Positions 14,866 to 21,470 of a DNA stretch of 22,884 bases are shown piece after piece. Made by a program: the position numbers and the translations under genes. The number at the start of each line of letters is the position of its first letter. Position 1 is the stretch's first letter. The stretch lies in contig JBAZEH010000023.1 of assembly GCA_041653955.1 (NCBI GenBank), forward strand, positions 1-22,884, written 5' to 3'. The DNA is from UBA1562 sp041653955. Lineage in GTDB: Bacteria; Omnitrophota; Gorgyraeia; Gygaellales; Profunditerraquicolaceae. A model generated the notes under the pieces. That model saw only the letters and a list, made by a program, of their open reading frames with translations, did not search any database and had not been told where the DNA came from.

Positions 14866-15255
14866 CTAAATGACTAAATTTGCGTTCTTTTTAGCTTTAT
14901 CCCTGGAGATCCTGCTTTGCAGCCTGCCTAAAAACAACATTATCTCATTCCTATCCATATCCAGGAACTCCACGCCTAAATACATACCATGCAACCCGTA
15001 TCTCGCGCCTTTAGTAACGCCTCTTATAATACCTTTGCCGATCAAAGGCTTCCTCCACAAGTCCGCGGCCAGCTCAAACTGAACCACCATGCCTGCCTCT
15101 ATAACCATTCCTTCTTTTTCTCTCACTAATACCGAGAACCCGCGAAAACTGATATTCCCCAGCTCCCCGGAGAATATATACGGCGGCTCACCCTCGGACT
15201 TCATCTTGACCCTGCCGCGTAACGTTAACCTCACATGGCTTCTTTTATCAGGCAT
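14866..15255 (-). CDS. PilZ-domain protein
   Basis: This 129-residue single-domain protein carries both PilZ c-di-GMP-binding signatures: RSHVR at 5-9 (RxxxR) and NISFRG at 34-39 ((D/N)xSxxG). The rest fits the six-stranded barrel (VVQFELAAD, GKGIIRGVT) and ends with a basic helix (RISRDKAKKNANLVI). It should be a cytoplasmic c-di-GMP sensor. It lies between greA and two small membrane-protein genes, and no cyclase or phosphodiesterase gene is in the window, so its target is unknown. Confidence 0.85.
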   Translation of the reverse strand: MPDKRSHVRLTLRGRVKMKSEGEPPYIFSGELGNISFRGFSVLVREKEGMVIEAGMVVQFELAADLWRKPLIGKGIIRGVTKGARYGLHGMYLGVEFLDMDRNEIMLFLGRLQSRISRDKAKKNANLVI

Positions 15256-15267
15256 TTAAAGACCCGT

Positions 15268-15513
15268 TCAGATATCTAAAGTCCCCTGAAAAACCGCCCT
15301 GTAATAACGGCTTATTGACCTTAACGAACCATAAAGGAGCAAACTCAAGTAATAGCTTACTACAAGCACGATAATACTTATTATTATCTTTGCCTTCCTG
15401 CTGTAACCCGGATTGAACCATATTAACGGTAAAGCGAAAGGGCCTACGAAAAGAAGGGCTATTATAAAAATAGAAGGCTTAAAATACCATTTATCATCGG
15501 GCTTATGGGCCAT
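15268..15513 (-). CDS. Small two-span membrane protein
   Basis: This 81-residue protein has two hydrophobic spans, about 14-32 (IFIIALLFVGPFALPLIWF) and 42-61 (IIISIIVLVVSYYLSLLLY), separated by a basic loop NPGYSRKAK. It has no signal cleavage site. A GGGGAGGGG site precedes the ATG. I do not recognise a named family. It is transcribed with the PilZ gene just downstream and could be its membrane partner, but that rests on proximity alone. Confidence 0.7.
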   Translation of the reverse strand: MAHKPDDKWYFKPSIFIIALLFVGPFALPLIWFNPGYSRKAKIIISIIVLVVSYYLSLLLYGSLRSISRYYRAVFQGTLDI

Positions 15514-15542
15514 ACCCCTCCCCTTTTTTAACTGTTAACCGG

Positions 15543-15911
15543 TCAAGCGGAATAAATAACTAAAGCGCCCATCGCTATAAATAGTATCCCCATATACCGC
15601 AGCACAGAAACCGGCTTCTTATCCCAGCGGTCAAGCATTGCCTTGATCTTGTTCAATCCCAGGGCGAATATAATGATAGCTCCAAAGAAGATAAAAACAC
15701 CGGAGAAATAAATAACCCAGGGGAAACGTTCTGCCTGGGGAGCTGACAGCAAAAAGACGCTGCCAAAAATTACCCTCAGCAATCCTGCCACATATATCCT
15801 CTTATCCTGTTTCCAGAAAAAGACCATTTTCTTCATAGTCTCCGGCTTGAAGACCACCGCGATACCCATACAAGCCATTAATATCCCTATAAGCTTAGTC
15901 AATATCAGCAT
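15543..15911 (-). CDS. Small four-span membrane protein
   Basis: This 122-residue protein has about four membrane spans: TKLIGILMACMGIAVVF, VAGLLRVIFGSVFLLSA, WVIYFSGVFIFFGAIIIFALG and LRYMGILFIAMGALVIYSA. Short basic loops (KKMVFFWKQDKR, DRWDKKP) lie between them. The duplicated pattern of a G-rich span followed by a basic loop suggests an internal repeat of a two-span unit. AGGAG precedes the ATG. A TTGGAG-16-TATAAT pair in the dusB-proximal gap could be a promoter, but it is weak. Its function is unknown. Confidence 0.7.
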   Translation of the reverse strand: MLILTKLIGILMACMGIAVVFKPETMKKMVFFWKQDKRIYVAGLLRVIFGSVFLLSAPQAERFPWVIYFSGVFIFFGAIIIFALGLNKIKAMLDRWDKKPVSVLRYMGILFIAMGALVIYSA

Positions 15912-15980
15912 GCCTGCTCCTTTCTATTTGTCCTATAGCCATATTATATACCTTATTATAATCTCTCCAAAGTAAATTTA

Positions 15981-16952
15981 TTACTTCACCGCGGGGTTTA
16001 CGCACTTACTAATGATCCCGGACATATCCTCTAATGTTTTTACGCGGCTTGAAAGCTCCCTCAACCTCCTTGCCTTACGGAACCCTTTTGTATAACGGCT
16101 GAAGAATTTGCGGAATATTACTACCCCGTTCTTTTCTCCGTAGAAATCGGCGCACATATTAAGGTGCTCTGTCATTACCTTCATTATCTCCTGGGGCAAG
16201 GGTCTGCTTACCGTTTTTTCGTTCCCGGTATACTCCTTTATCTCTCGGAATATCCAGGGGTTACCCAGTGCGCCTCTTGCGATAATAATTCCGTCGGAAC
16301 CGGTTTCATCAAACATCTTCCTGGCAAGCTGCGGGCTGAAGATATCCCCGCTGGCTATCACGGGTATCTTGACCGCCTTTTTGACCCCCCTGATAATGCC
16401 ATAGTCAACGGTACCGCTATAGCCCTGGGCCCTGGTCCTCCCGTGTATAAATAACCCGTTGATGCCGGAGTCCTGGCAACATTTAGCCACCTCTATCGCG
16501 TTTATAGTTTCCTTATCCCATCCCGAACGGATCTTTACGGTCACCGGCACCTTTGACCTTTTTACCACGATCTTCAATATCCTGCTTAATGCCTCCGGAT
16601 CCTTGAGAAGGCCCGCCCCCTCGCCCCGGCGCACTACTTTTCTCGCCGGACAAGCAGCATTAAAATCAAGAATATCAAACTCATATTCATTTATGACATC
16701 CAGTGCCCTGCGCATGAACTTCTCTTCACAACCCAACAACTGCACCCCCAGCGGCCGGTCCTCCTTGCATGAAGAGAGCATCTTCTGCGTGCGCTTGCTT
16801 CTGTGGCTTATGGAACGGGAATTGATCATCTCCACAAAAGCCAGCTCGCAGCCGAACCGGCGGTTAAGCATGCGAAAAGGCAGGTCGCTTATCCCCGCCA
16901 TAGGGGCAAGGATAAGGTTAGATTTCAGTTTTAATGTGCCGATCTTAAACAT
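15981..16952 (-). CDS. dusB: tRNA-dihydrouridine synthase
   Basis: This 323-residue FMN enzyme reduces uridines in the tRNA D-loop. The N-terminus LILAPMAGISDLPFR is diagnostic, the catalytic cysteine is Cys101 in NAACPARKVVRRGEGAGLL, and HGRTRAQGYSG and GDIFSPQLA follow in family order, with ARGALGNPWIF near the FMN phosphate site. The C-terminal helical tRNA-binding domain is present, so the protein is complete. DusB is the likely subtype in bacteria, but assignment among Dus subtypes is by general resemblance. It is probably the first gene of the run down to the cyclophilin gene. Confidence 0.93.
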   Translation of the reverse strand: MFKIGTLKLKSNLILAPMAGISDLPFRMLNRRFGCELAFVEMINSRSISHRSKRTQKMLSSCKEDRPLGVQLLGCEEKFMRRALDVINEYEFDILDFNAACPARKVVRRGEGAGLLKDPEALSRILKIVVKRSKVPVTVKIRSGWDKETINAIEVAKCCQDSGINGLFIHGRTRAQGYSGTVDYGIIRGVKKAVKIPVIASGDIFSPQLARKMFDETGSDGIIIARGALGNPWIFREIKEYTGNEKTVSRPLPQEIMKVMTEHLNMCADFYGEKNGVVIFRKFFSRYTKGFRKARRLRELSSRVKTLEDMSGIISKCVNPAVK

Positions 16953-16985
16953 ATAACGGTTATTATATTAAATATGGGCGAGCGG

Positions 16986-17423
16986 CTATTTATTTATTAC
17001 CTTAAAAGACGAGGAGCTGCGGTCGCTTTTCTCACCCCCCGTGTACACCTGCACCAGGACCCAGCTATACACCTGCCCTGCTTCAAAGATGGAAACAGGG
17101 ATCCGGATCGGATATTCTATCGCGGAAAAACGCTGTTTAAATATAAGATTAGGAGCAATTGTATCATACCCTTTATACAACCTAAAGTCAAAATGATCGG
17201 TTTCTGTGATATTGATCTTGATCCATCTGAATTCAAGGTATTCTTTACCCGTTAAAACAATATTATCCGTAACAGGATACAATAACGTAGGGCCCGGACG
17301 GGACATATAGTTATCTGTATCGCGCATAAAGCCATAAGAGTCAAAAGGCGCGGTAAACAGTATTGCCGCTCCCGCCAAACATATAAATACAGCTATCCTT
17401 ATTTCCTTTTTCATCTTTTTCAC
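16986..17423 (-). CDS. Secreted beta-rich protein of unknown function
   Basis: This protein of about 145 residues has a signal peptide (basic KKEIR, then AVFICLAGAAILFTAP, cleavage likely near DSYG). The mature part (RPGPTLLYPVTDNIVLTGKE, FRWIKI, FDFRLYKG, YPIRIPVSIF, YSWVLVQVYTGGEKSDRSS) has the look of a fibronectin-III or Ig-like beta sandwich, with alternating hydrophobic strands and a closing SSSFKVINK strand. The GTG at 17423 overlaps the upstream stop as GTGA and is the start I prefer; the ATG at 17414 is equally possible and TTG at 17426 less likely. Its function is unknown. Confidence 0.65.
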   Translation of the reverse strand: MKKMKKEIRIAVFICLAGAAILFTAPFDSYGFMRDTDNYMSRPGPTLLYPVTDNIVLTGKEYLEFRWIKINITETDHFDFRLYKGYDTIAPNLIFKQRFSAIEYPIRIPVSIFEAGQVYSWVLVQVYTGGEKSDRSSSSFKVINK

Positions 17424-18241
17424 CAAATAATCTTTGCGCTATCTCTTGCGGGTATCCGTTTATAGCGGTATTTAGGATATCCTACCATCATTGCTGCTCC
17501 GGCCGCTGCCCGTGCGGATAAACCTGCAAACTTCCTGACATCATCTGACATATTAACCGCCATCTGCACATATCCGGCCCAGCAGGCGCCCAGGCCGAAA
17601 CCGAACGACGCAAGCTCAAGATATGCAGCAGAGATCGTGCATGACTGCGGAACCAGGGGGTCATCCTTAAGCCCATAGGCGATAATAACGCAGGGAGCAT
17701 TCCGGCAGATCATATCCTTGCCCTTCTTCCAAGACTCAACCAACCGGTCAAAACGCATGGATTCCGCTAACAGTGATTTTGCATTTAAAAGCCCTTCCAT
17801 CCACTTGGCAACATTATCCGTAAGCCCCTGGACCCTCTCCTTTCCCGCGATCACCAGCCATTTAACCGGCTGCCGGTTGATCCCGGAAGGCGCGTATCTG
17901 GCGGTATCTAAAAGTTTTTCTATTACACCTTTTTCTACTGGTTCATCTTTATATGTCCTGACCGAACGCCTCCCCTTTAAAAATAACTCCACCTGCCCTG
18001 GGCTTGGTAATTTAGATTGGTCAAGGGGTATTGAATCTTTAATGTCCATCGTGGATAGTTTTATGGCTGCGGTCGGGCAAAACGCGAAACAATGGCCGCA
18101 GTTAATGCATATATCCCCGCCACCCGGTATAAATTCCGGTACACGCTCCTTTTCATTCATCCGCAGGATATTTATCGGGCATATCTCTATGCACCTGCCG
18201 TCACCGTTACATTTGGGCTTATCAACTGTAAATAATACCAC
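17420..18241 (-). CDS. Ferredoxin-nitroreductase fusion protein
   Basis: This 273-residue protein joins an N-terminal two-cluster ferredoxin domain (about 1-65) to an FMN nitroreductase domain (about 85-270, starting RRSVRTYKDEPVEK, with ARYAPSGINRQP). Cluster II has C45-x2-C48-x2-C51-x3-C55-P. Cluster I has C11, C17 and C21, with Asp14 at the usual second cysteine, a pattern seen in some ferredoxins with an Asp-ligated [4Fe-4S] cluster. It is probably a cytoplasmic flavoenzyme that takes electrons through its own ferredoxin; the substrate is unknown. The start is GTG behind a pure A8-G8 purine tract that acts as its ribosome binding region. Confidence 0.9.
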   Translation of the reverse strand: MVLFTVDKPKCNGDGRCIEICPINILRMNEKERVPEFIPGGGDICINCGHCFAFCPTAAIKLSTMDIKDSIPLDQSKLPSPGQVELFLKGRRSVRTYKDEPVEKGVIEKLLDTARYAPSGINRQPVKWLVIAGKERVQGLTDNVAKWMEGLLNAKSLLAESMRFDRLVESWKKGKDMICRNAPCVIIAYGLKDDPLVPQSCTISAAYLELASFGFGLGACWAGYVQMAVNMSDDVRKFAGLSARAAAGAAMMVGYPKYRYKRIPARDSAKIIW

Positions 18242-18244
18242 TCA

Positions 18245-18260
18245 CCCCCCCCTTTTTTTT
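18245..18260. repeat. Adjacent C8/T8 homopolymer runs at a translation start
   Basis: On the minus strand this reads A8 then G8, directly upstream of TGAGTG, the start of the ferredoxin-nitroreductase gene, and just after the KDPG aldolase stop. The G run is the only candidate Shine-Dalgarno sequence. Confidence 0.8.
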
Positions 18261-18879
18261 AAGGAAGCCTGGCGATATAAGATTTAATCACACGGGCAAT
18301 GCTGGCGTAATCCTTCTTTTGCAGCCACTCTTTTTTAAAAACACCGGCGCCAAAGGCCGCGGCACTGGCGCCGCAGGAGAAATAATCCCGTAAATTTTCA
18401 GGCGTAACGCCCGCGCAGGCTAAAAGTTCAATATCCTGAAAAGGGCCTTTGATCTCCCGAAAATACTCCGGGCCGAGAAACTTAGCAGGAAACACCTTAA
18501 CCATTGTTGCCCCTTCTTTCCAGGCCTGATAGATCTCCTGCGGAGTTAGCGCTCCGGGAAAAACCGGTATCTTATTTTTTACGCAATACTTTAAAATATC
18601 CTTTATCAGTACCGGCATGACTATAAAAGTAGCCCCGGAATCCAGAGCAGATTTCAAACTGCGCATATCCAGCACTGTCCCCGCTCCGAGTGTAATACGC
18701 TTACAACCTGCCTTTTTGGCCTTGCGGAGCAAATGAGGCGCGCCTTCGGTATTCATAGCGATCTCTACCGTTTTTAAACCCGAAGATATTACCGCCTCTA
18801 TCAACGGCTCGATCTGCCCTGATTTTACCCCGCGCAGGATACCCAAAAGGGGCTGTTTTTTAAACTCTTTGAGATCCAT
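18259..18879 (-). CDS. eda: KDPG/KHG aldolase
   Basis: This 206-residue class I aldolase cleaves 2-keto-3-deoxy-6-phosphogluconate to pyruvate and glyceraldehyde-3-phosphate. The Schiff-base lysine is Lys128 in MVKVFPAKFLGP, and the general acid Glu39 lies in TVEIAMNT. GAGTVLD, FPGALTPQEI and CAGVTPENL are further family segments. The length is typical. GAGGA precedes the ATG. No edd gene is in the window, so it may serve hexuronate or another 2-keto acid route rather than the classic Entner-Doudoroff path. It lies three bases after a second aldolase gene. Confidence 0.94.
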   Translation of the reverse strand: MDLKEFKKQPLLGILRGVKSGQIEPLIEAVISSGLKTVEIAMNTEGAPHLLRKAKKAGCKRITLGAGTVLDMRSLKSALDSGATFIVMPVLIKDILKYCVKNKIPVFPGALTPQEIYQAWKEGATMVKVFPAKFLGPEYFREIKGPFQDIELLACAGVTPENLRDYFSCGASAAAFGAGVFKKEWLQKKDYASIARVIKSYIARLP

Positions 18880-18881
18880 CT

Positions 18882-19832
18882 TTATTCCTCAACCTCTCCT
18901 ACCAGGCTTTCATAAAACTCGCGGTAATTCTCTTTTTTATCGCTTCCGCGCAAAGCCATGGCCGCGCGGGGATGCTCATCCAGGATGCCGGTAATAGCAT
19001 AGGGGATAATATAACCCCATTCTATCTTATCCCTCAAAGGTATGAACTCTTTGGAGATCAGGTCCAAAACCGGACGGATATCAAACTTGGGGTTCTTTAA
19101 AAAACCCAGCAGAAGTTCTAAGGGGCAATTCCCTGCCGCTCTGCCTAAACCGTAGACAGTGCCGTCTACGAAATTAGCGTCATGTATAATCGCCTCAATA
19201 GTATTACCAAAGGCAAGCTGCTGGTTATTATGCGCGTGCATCCCTATCTCTTTATTCTTAACGATAGATTTAACTTTCTTAACCAAAAACTCGGATGTCT
19301 CCTGATACAGGGCCCCGAAACTATCCACTATATAGATGACATTGGCCTTGCTCTCCTTTTCCAATTGCTCCAAAGCCTCGGTCAATTCGTTATCCAGGGC
19401 ACGCGAGATAGCCATGATATTTACCGTCGTCTCATAGCCCTTGTCCGCGAAGCGGTTCACCAGGGATATCGCCTTATCTATATCCTTCACGTAAGAGGCT
19501 ACCCGTATCATGGACACGGGGCTATCCTTGCGGGGCTTGACGTCCTCTACATCAACGCGGTCCACATCCACCATTACTGATATCTTGGTCTTTGATTCAA
19601 TCCCGTCAATCACCTTCTTTATATCCTCATCATCGCAAAACTTCCATCTGCCGTATTCTTTTTCGGAGAAGAGGCGCTTGGAGTTTTTATAGCCTATCTC
19701 CATATAATCCACCCCCGCTTCAGAAAGCGCCTTATACACCGCGCGCACAAATTTCAAGTCAAAATCGTGGTTATTGATCAACCCGCCATCCCTTATAGTG
19801 CAATCCAATACCTTAATTTTTTCCCTAAACAT
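18882..19832 (-). CDS. DRE-TIM metallolyase family aldolase (HMG-CoA lyase/4-hydroxy-2-oxovalerate aldolase-like)
   Basis: This 316-residue TIM-barrel protein has the family's opening LDCTIRDGG with Arg14 and Asp15, and the metal-binding MHAHNNQQLAFGN with His199 and His201. YGLGRAAGNCPLELLL at 227-242 is the closing motif. Such enzymes make or break carbon-carbon bonds next to a carbonyl using a divalent metal. The sequence looks closer to the "aldolase catalytic domain-containing" group found near sugar and polysaccharide genes than to leuA or true HMG-CoA lyase, so the substrate is open. No acylating aldehyde dehydrogenase partner is adjacent, which argues against a standard 4-hydroxy-2-oxovalerate pathway. 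GGGAGAGGG precedes the ATG, and eda follows directly. Confidence 0.8.
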   Translation of the reverse strand: MFREKIKVLDCTIRDGGLINNHDFDLKFVRAVYKALSEAGVDYMEIGYKNSKRLFSEKEYGRWKFCDDEDIKKVIDGIESKTKISVMVDVDRVDVEDVKPRKDSPVSMIRVASYVKDIDKAISLVNRFADKGYETTVNIMAISRALDNELTEALEQLEKESKANVIYIVDSFGALYQETSEFLVKKVKSIVKNKEIGMHAHNNQQLAFGNTIEAIIHDANFVDGTVYGLGRAAGNCPLELLLGFLKNPKFDIRPVLDLISKEFIPLRDKIEWGYIIPYAITGILDEHPRAAMALRGSDKKENYREFYESLVGEVEE

Positions 19833-19847
19833 GCCCTCTCCCTGTTT

Positions 19848-20327
19848 TTAATATAATATCTTATTCCCCAATGATCCCCAATCCTTAAGCAGCTTAAGGC
19901 AATCTTCTTTTAGATAGCCCGGGACTAACTGCACTTTGCTAAAACCTGCCCTCTTCATCCTTCCGCAAGAGATACTTAATTCACGGAATCCTATTCTTTT
20001 TGCATCAGAAATACCGGTCCCATAAACTATCTTCCCTATCCTGGCCCAGTGTATGGCGCTGAAACACATCGGGCAGGGCTCGGTGGTAGAATAGATTATA
20101 CATCCGGAAAGGTCAAAATTATTTATTCTTTTTGAAGCGGACCTTATGGCGTTTATCTCAGCGTGGCAGGAAGCATCATTCTTTAATACGGTATTCCTGG
20201 CTACAGCCAATACCCGCCCATTCTTTACAATGCAGGCGCCGAATGGCCCGCCTTCCATAGTTTTGATATTCTTCCGGGCCTCTTTAACCGCCATATGCAT
20301 GAATTTTGGGTTCAATACCTGCCCCAT
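19848..20327 (-). CDS. Guanine-deaminase-like nucleoside/base deaminase
   Basis: This zinc-dependent cytidine-deaminase-fold protein has His62 and Glu64 in CHAEINAIRSA and Cys92 and Cys95 in TTEPCPMCFSAIHWA, numbered from the longest frame. EGGPFGACIVKNG and the C-terminal region resemble B. subtilis-type guanine deaminase more than tRNA adenosine deaminase TadA. It would convert guanine to xanthine in the cytoplasm. The start is uncertain: ATG at 20348 overlaps the upstream gene by 65 bases, and I prefer ATG at 20327 because its length matches the family N-terminus. None of the candidates has a strong ribosome binding site. The sequence alone does not fix the substrate. Confidence 0.85.
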   Translation of the reverse strand: MGQVLNPKFMHMAVKEARKNIKTMEGGPFGACIVKNGRVLAVARNTVLKNDASCHAEINAIRSASKRINNFDLSGCIIYSTTEPCPMCFSAIHWARIGKIVYGTGISDAKRIGFRELSISCGRMKRAGFSKVQLVPGYLKEDCLKLLKDWGSLGNKILY

Positions 20328-20727
20328 AGTCAAAGTTATCCCTTTCATCTTTCATTTTCGCAGGATAAACTGCTCCGATCCTCACGCGAATTAAGCCCTT
20401 TTCCAAGTTAGCTATTTTATCAAAGGCATCCCGGCTCAGATCAATGATCCTCCCTCTCGTAAAGAAATAAAATGCCGGGCCGAAATCATTGTGCCTGACT
20501 TCCACGCATTTATTATTTTCCAAATTACATACAAGGTAGTATTTACCGAATTCTCTCTTGCGCATCGCGCAGGTAAGCTCCCCTTTGTTATACTTTTCTC
20601 CGGAAGCAGTGCGGCGAGGGTCATACCAGCTGGCAAGGCCGGTTGAAGGATAAAACCCTATTATACCCAGGCAGCCGCAGAACAGGATGAGGAAAATCGA
20701 TATAGTGATAACGTAATAACGCTTCAT
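20284..20727 (-). CDS. RlpA-like double-psi beta-barrel protein
   Basis: This is a short RlpA-family protein. The double-psi barrel is clear: GLASWYDPRRTASGEKYNKG, LTCAMRKREFGKYYLVCN, VEVRHNDFGP and GRIIDLSRDAFDKIA. RlpA proteins bind or cleave denuded peptidoglycan strands at septa. I start it at ATG 20727 (MKRYYVITISIFLILFCGCLG), which gives a signal sequence; a Cys in FCGC is a poor but possible lipidation site. The longer frame from 20775 has no signal and covers a TATAAT box. No SPOR domain is present, so it is the minimal form. The C-terminus overlaps the deaminase gene. Confidence 0.82.
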   Translation of the reverse strand: MKRYYVITISIFLILFCGCLGIIGFYPSTGLASWYDPRRTASGEKYNKGELTCAMRKREFGKYYLVCNLENNKCVEVRHNDFGPAFYFFTRGRIIDLSRDAFDKIANLEKGLIRVRIGAVYPAKMKDERDNFDYGAGIEPKIHAYGG

Positions 20728-20732
20728 CGGAA

Positions 20733-20738
20733 TATTAT
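20733..20738 (-). promoter_or_regulatory. TATAAT box six bases before the RlpA-like start
   Basis: The minus strand reads TATAAT, five bases, then ATG at 20727. Transcription would begin at or next to the ATG, so the message could be leaderless. No convincing -35 element is seen at 16-18 bases. Confidence 0.4.
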
Positions 20739-20763
20739 ACCGCAAGTCGTAGCAATCTGGAAC

Positions 20764-20797
20764 AAAAAATCCCAAACCTAAAAATGGTTTGGGATTT
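20764..20797 (-). terminator. Rho-independent terminator after the GYD gene
   Basis: On the minus strand a perfect 12-bp stem (AAATCCCAAACC with GGTTTGGGATTT) closes a seven-base loop and runs into TTTTTT. It ends the single-gene GYD transcript before the RlpA-like gene begins. Confidence 0.88.
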
Positions 20798-20826
20798 ATG
20801 CAAATCAGAACCGTCCCCTTATCTCC

Positions 20827-21105
20827 TTATACCATAATCTTGTCAAATTCCTCTACGGTAATCGCGGGAAAACTGGTGAAAGAGATATTTGTCAGCTTAT
20901 TCAACGCGACCGATGCCTTCATTACATCCGCAACTCCGGGAAAATCCGCAATAAGCACGATGTCATATTTTCCCAAAAGCGCGTACATAGAGTCTACTTT
21001 ACCGTTGGCCTTCGCTATCGCATCAAGCGCCTTCTTGGTTCTATCGGATGAGATACCGACCATCGCCTCTTTTGAATACTTTCCGTACATGAAGAATTTT
21101 GCCAT
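20827..21105 (-). CDS. GYD-domain protein
   Basis: This 92-residue cytoplasmic protein matches the small GYD family: an N-terminal MAKFFMYGKYSKEAM strand, a helix DRTKKALDAIAKANGKV, then MYALLGKYDIVLIADFPG with the GxYD motif, and a ferredoxin-like alpha/beta ending. The biochemical role of the family is not established. The start has an AGGAGGT site at good spacing. It has its own promoter (TTGAAT-16-TATAAT) and its own terminator, so it is a single-gene unit, unlike most of the window. Confidence 0.88.
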   Translation of the reverse strand: MAKFFMYGKYSKEAMVGISSDRTKKALDAIAKANGKVDSMYALLGKYDIVLIADFPGVADVMKASVALNKLTNISFTSFPAITVEEFDKIMV

Positions 21106-21124
21106 CTCCCCACCTCCTGTCTAA

Positions 21125-21152
21125 ATTATACCCCTAAAAACCGAAAATTCAA
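21125..21152 (-). promoter_or_regulatory. Predicted sigma70 promoter of the GYD gene
   Basis: The minus strand reads TTGAAT (21152-21147), 16 bases, then TATAAT (21130-21125). The start point would be near 21118, giving a leader of about a dozen bases with the Shine-Dalgarno site. Confidence 0.75.
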
Positions 21153-21174
21153 TTTCTATTATTCGGGAATTCAA

Positions 21175-21383
21175 TTTATGAACTGTGCAGCGTAAGGGGT
21201 AAGGTCAATAGGGATCACCCGCTAATGCCTGTCGGTGAAAGCGAGCAGAAACTTCAAGCAAGATTTCCATGGCGGAGAAACTGAGCAGTGCGGCGAGAAG
21301 CCGCCCAAACTAGCCGCTACAAATAGAAAAGGCACCGTTTCCGGCGCCTTCCCTTGTAGCATAATATCCCTTCCTAACGAAGT
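21175..21383 (-). ncRNA. Candidate structured non-coding RNA
   Basis: No ORF fits here, but a near-consensus minus-strand promoter starts transcription near 21383. The transcript can fold into a nested stem GCUACAA/UUGUAGC (21360-21354 with 21322-21316) enclosing a 9-bp helix with a GAAA tetraloop (21350-21329). After it come a GCGGC/GCCGC hairpin, AGUUUC/GAAA.CU, CUG.UCG/CGA.CAG and GGGU/ACCC pairings. The tetraloop helix has a G-U pair on the minus strand that would be an A-C mismatch on the plus strand, which favours the minus strand. The bases UUUUCUAUUU after it could also stop transcription early, giving an RNA of about 60 bases. The 3' end is not defined. I match it to no known RNA family. 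Confidence 0.4.
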
Positions 21384-21389
21384 AATTAA

Positions 21390-21418
21390 AGTATAGCTTA
21401 TAAAACAGGGGTTGTCAA
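21390..21418 (-). promoter_or_regulatory. Near-consensus sigma70 promoter (TTGACA-17-TATACT)
   Basis: TTGACA (21418-21413) and TATACT (21395-21390) are separated by exactly 17 bases on the minus strand. It begins right behind the U-tract of the terminator at 21419-21463 and points away from the rRNA operon. This is the best-matching promoter in the window, yet no ORF follows for about 280 bases. Confidence 0.8.
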
Positions 21419-21463
21419 GAAAAATGCAGGCACAGTTAGCCTTTCTGACCTAACTATGCCTGC
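21419..21463 (-). terminator. Rho-independent terminator after the tRNA-like gene
   Basis: On the minus strand GCAGGCA.AGTTAG-type arms (21463-21450 and 21439-21426) form a 14-position stem with one mismatch and a ten-base loop, followed by ATTTTTC. It begins seven bases after the tRNA-like gene ends. Confidence 0.85.
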
Positions 21464-21470
21464 TTCGTTA

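Noticed and set aside
21175..21383. Candidate RNA as RNase P RNA, tmRNA, SRP RNA, or a TPP, cobalamin, SAM or c-di-GMP riboswitch.
   Set aside because: None of the conserved cores I know for these classes is present on either strand.
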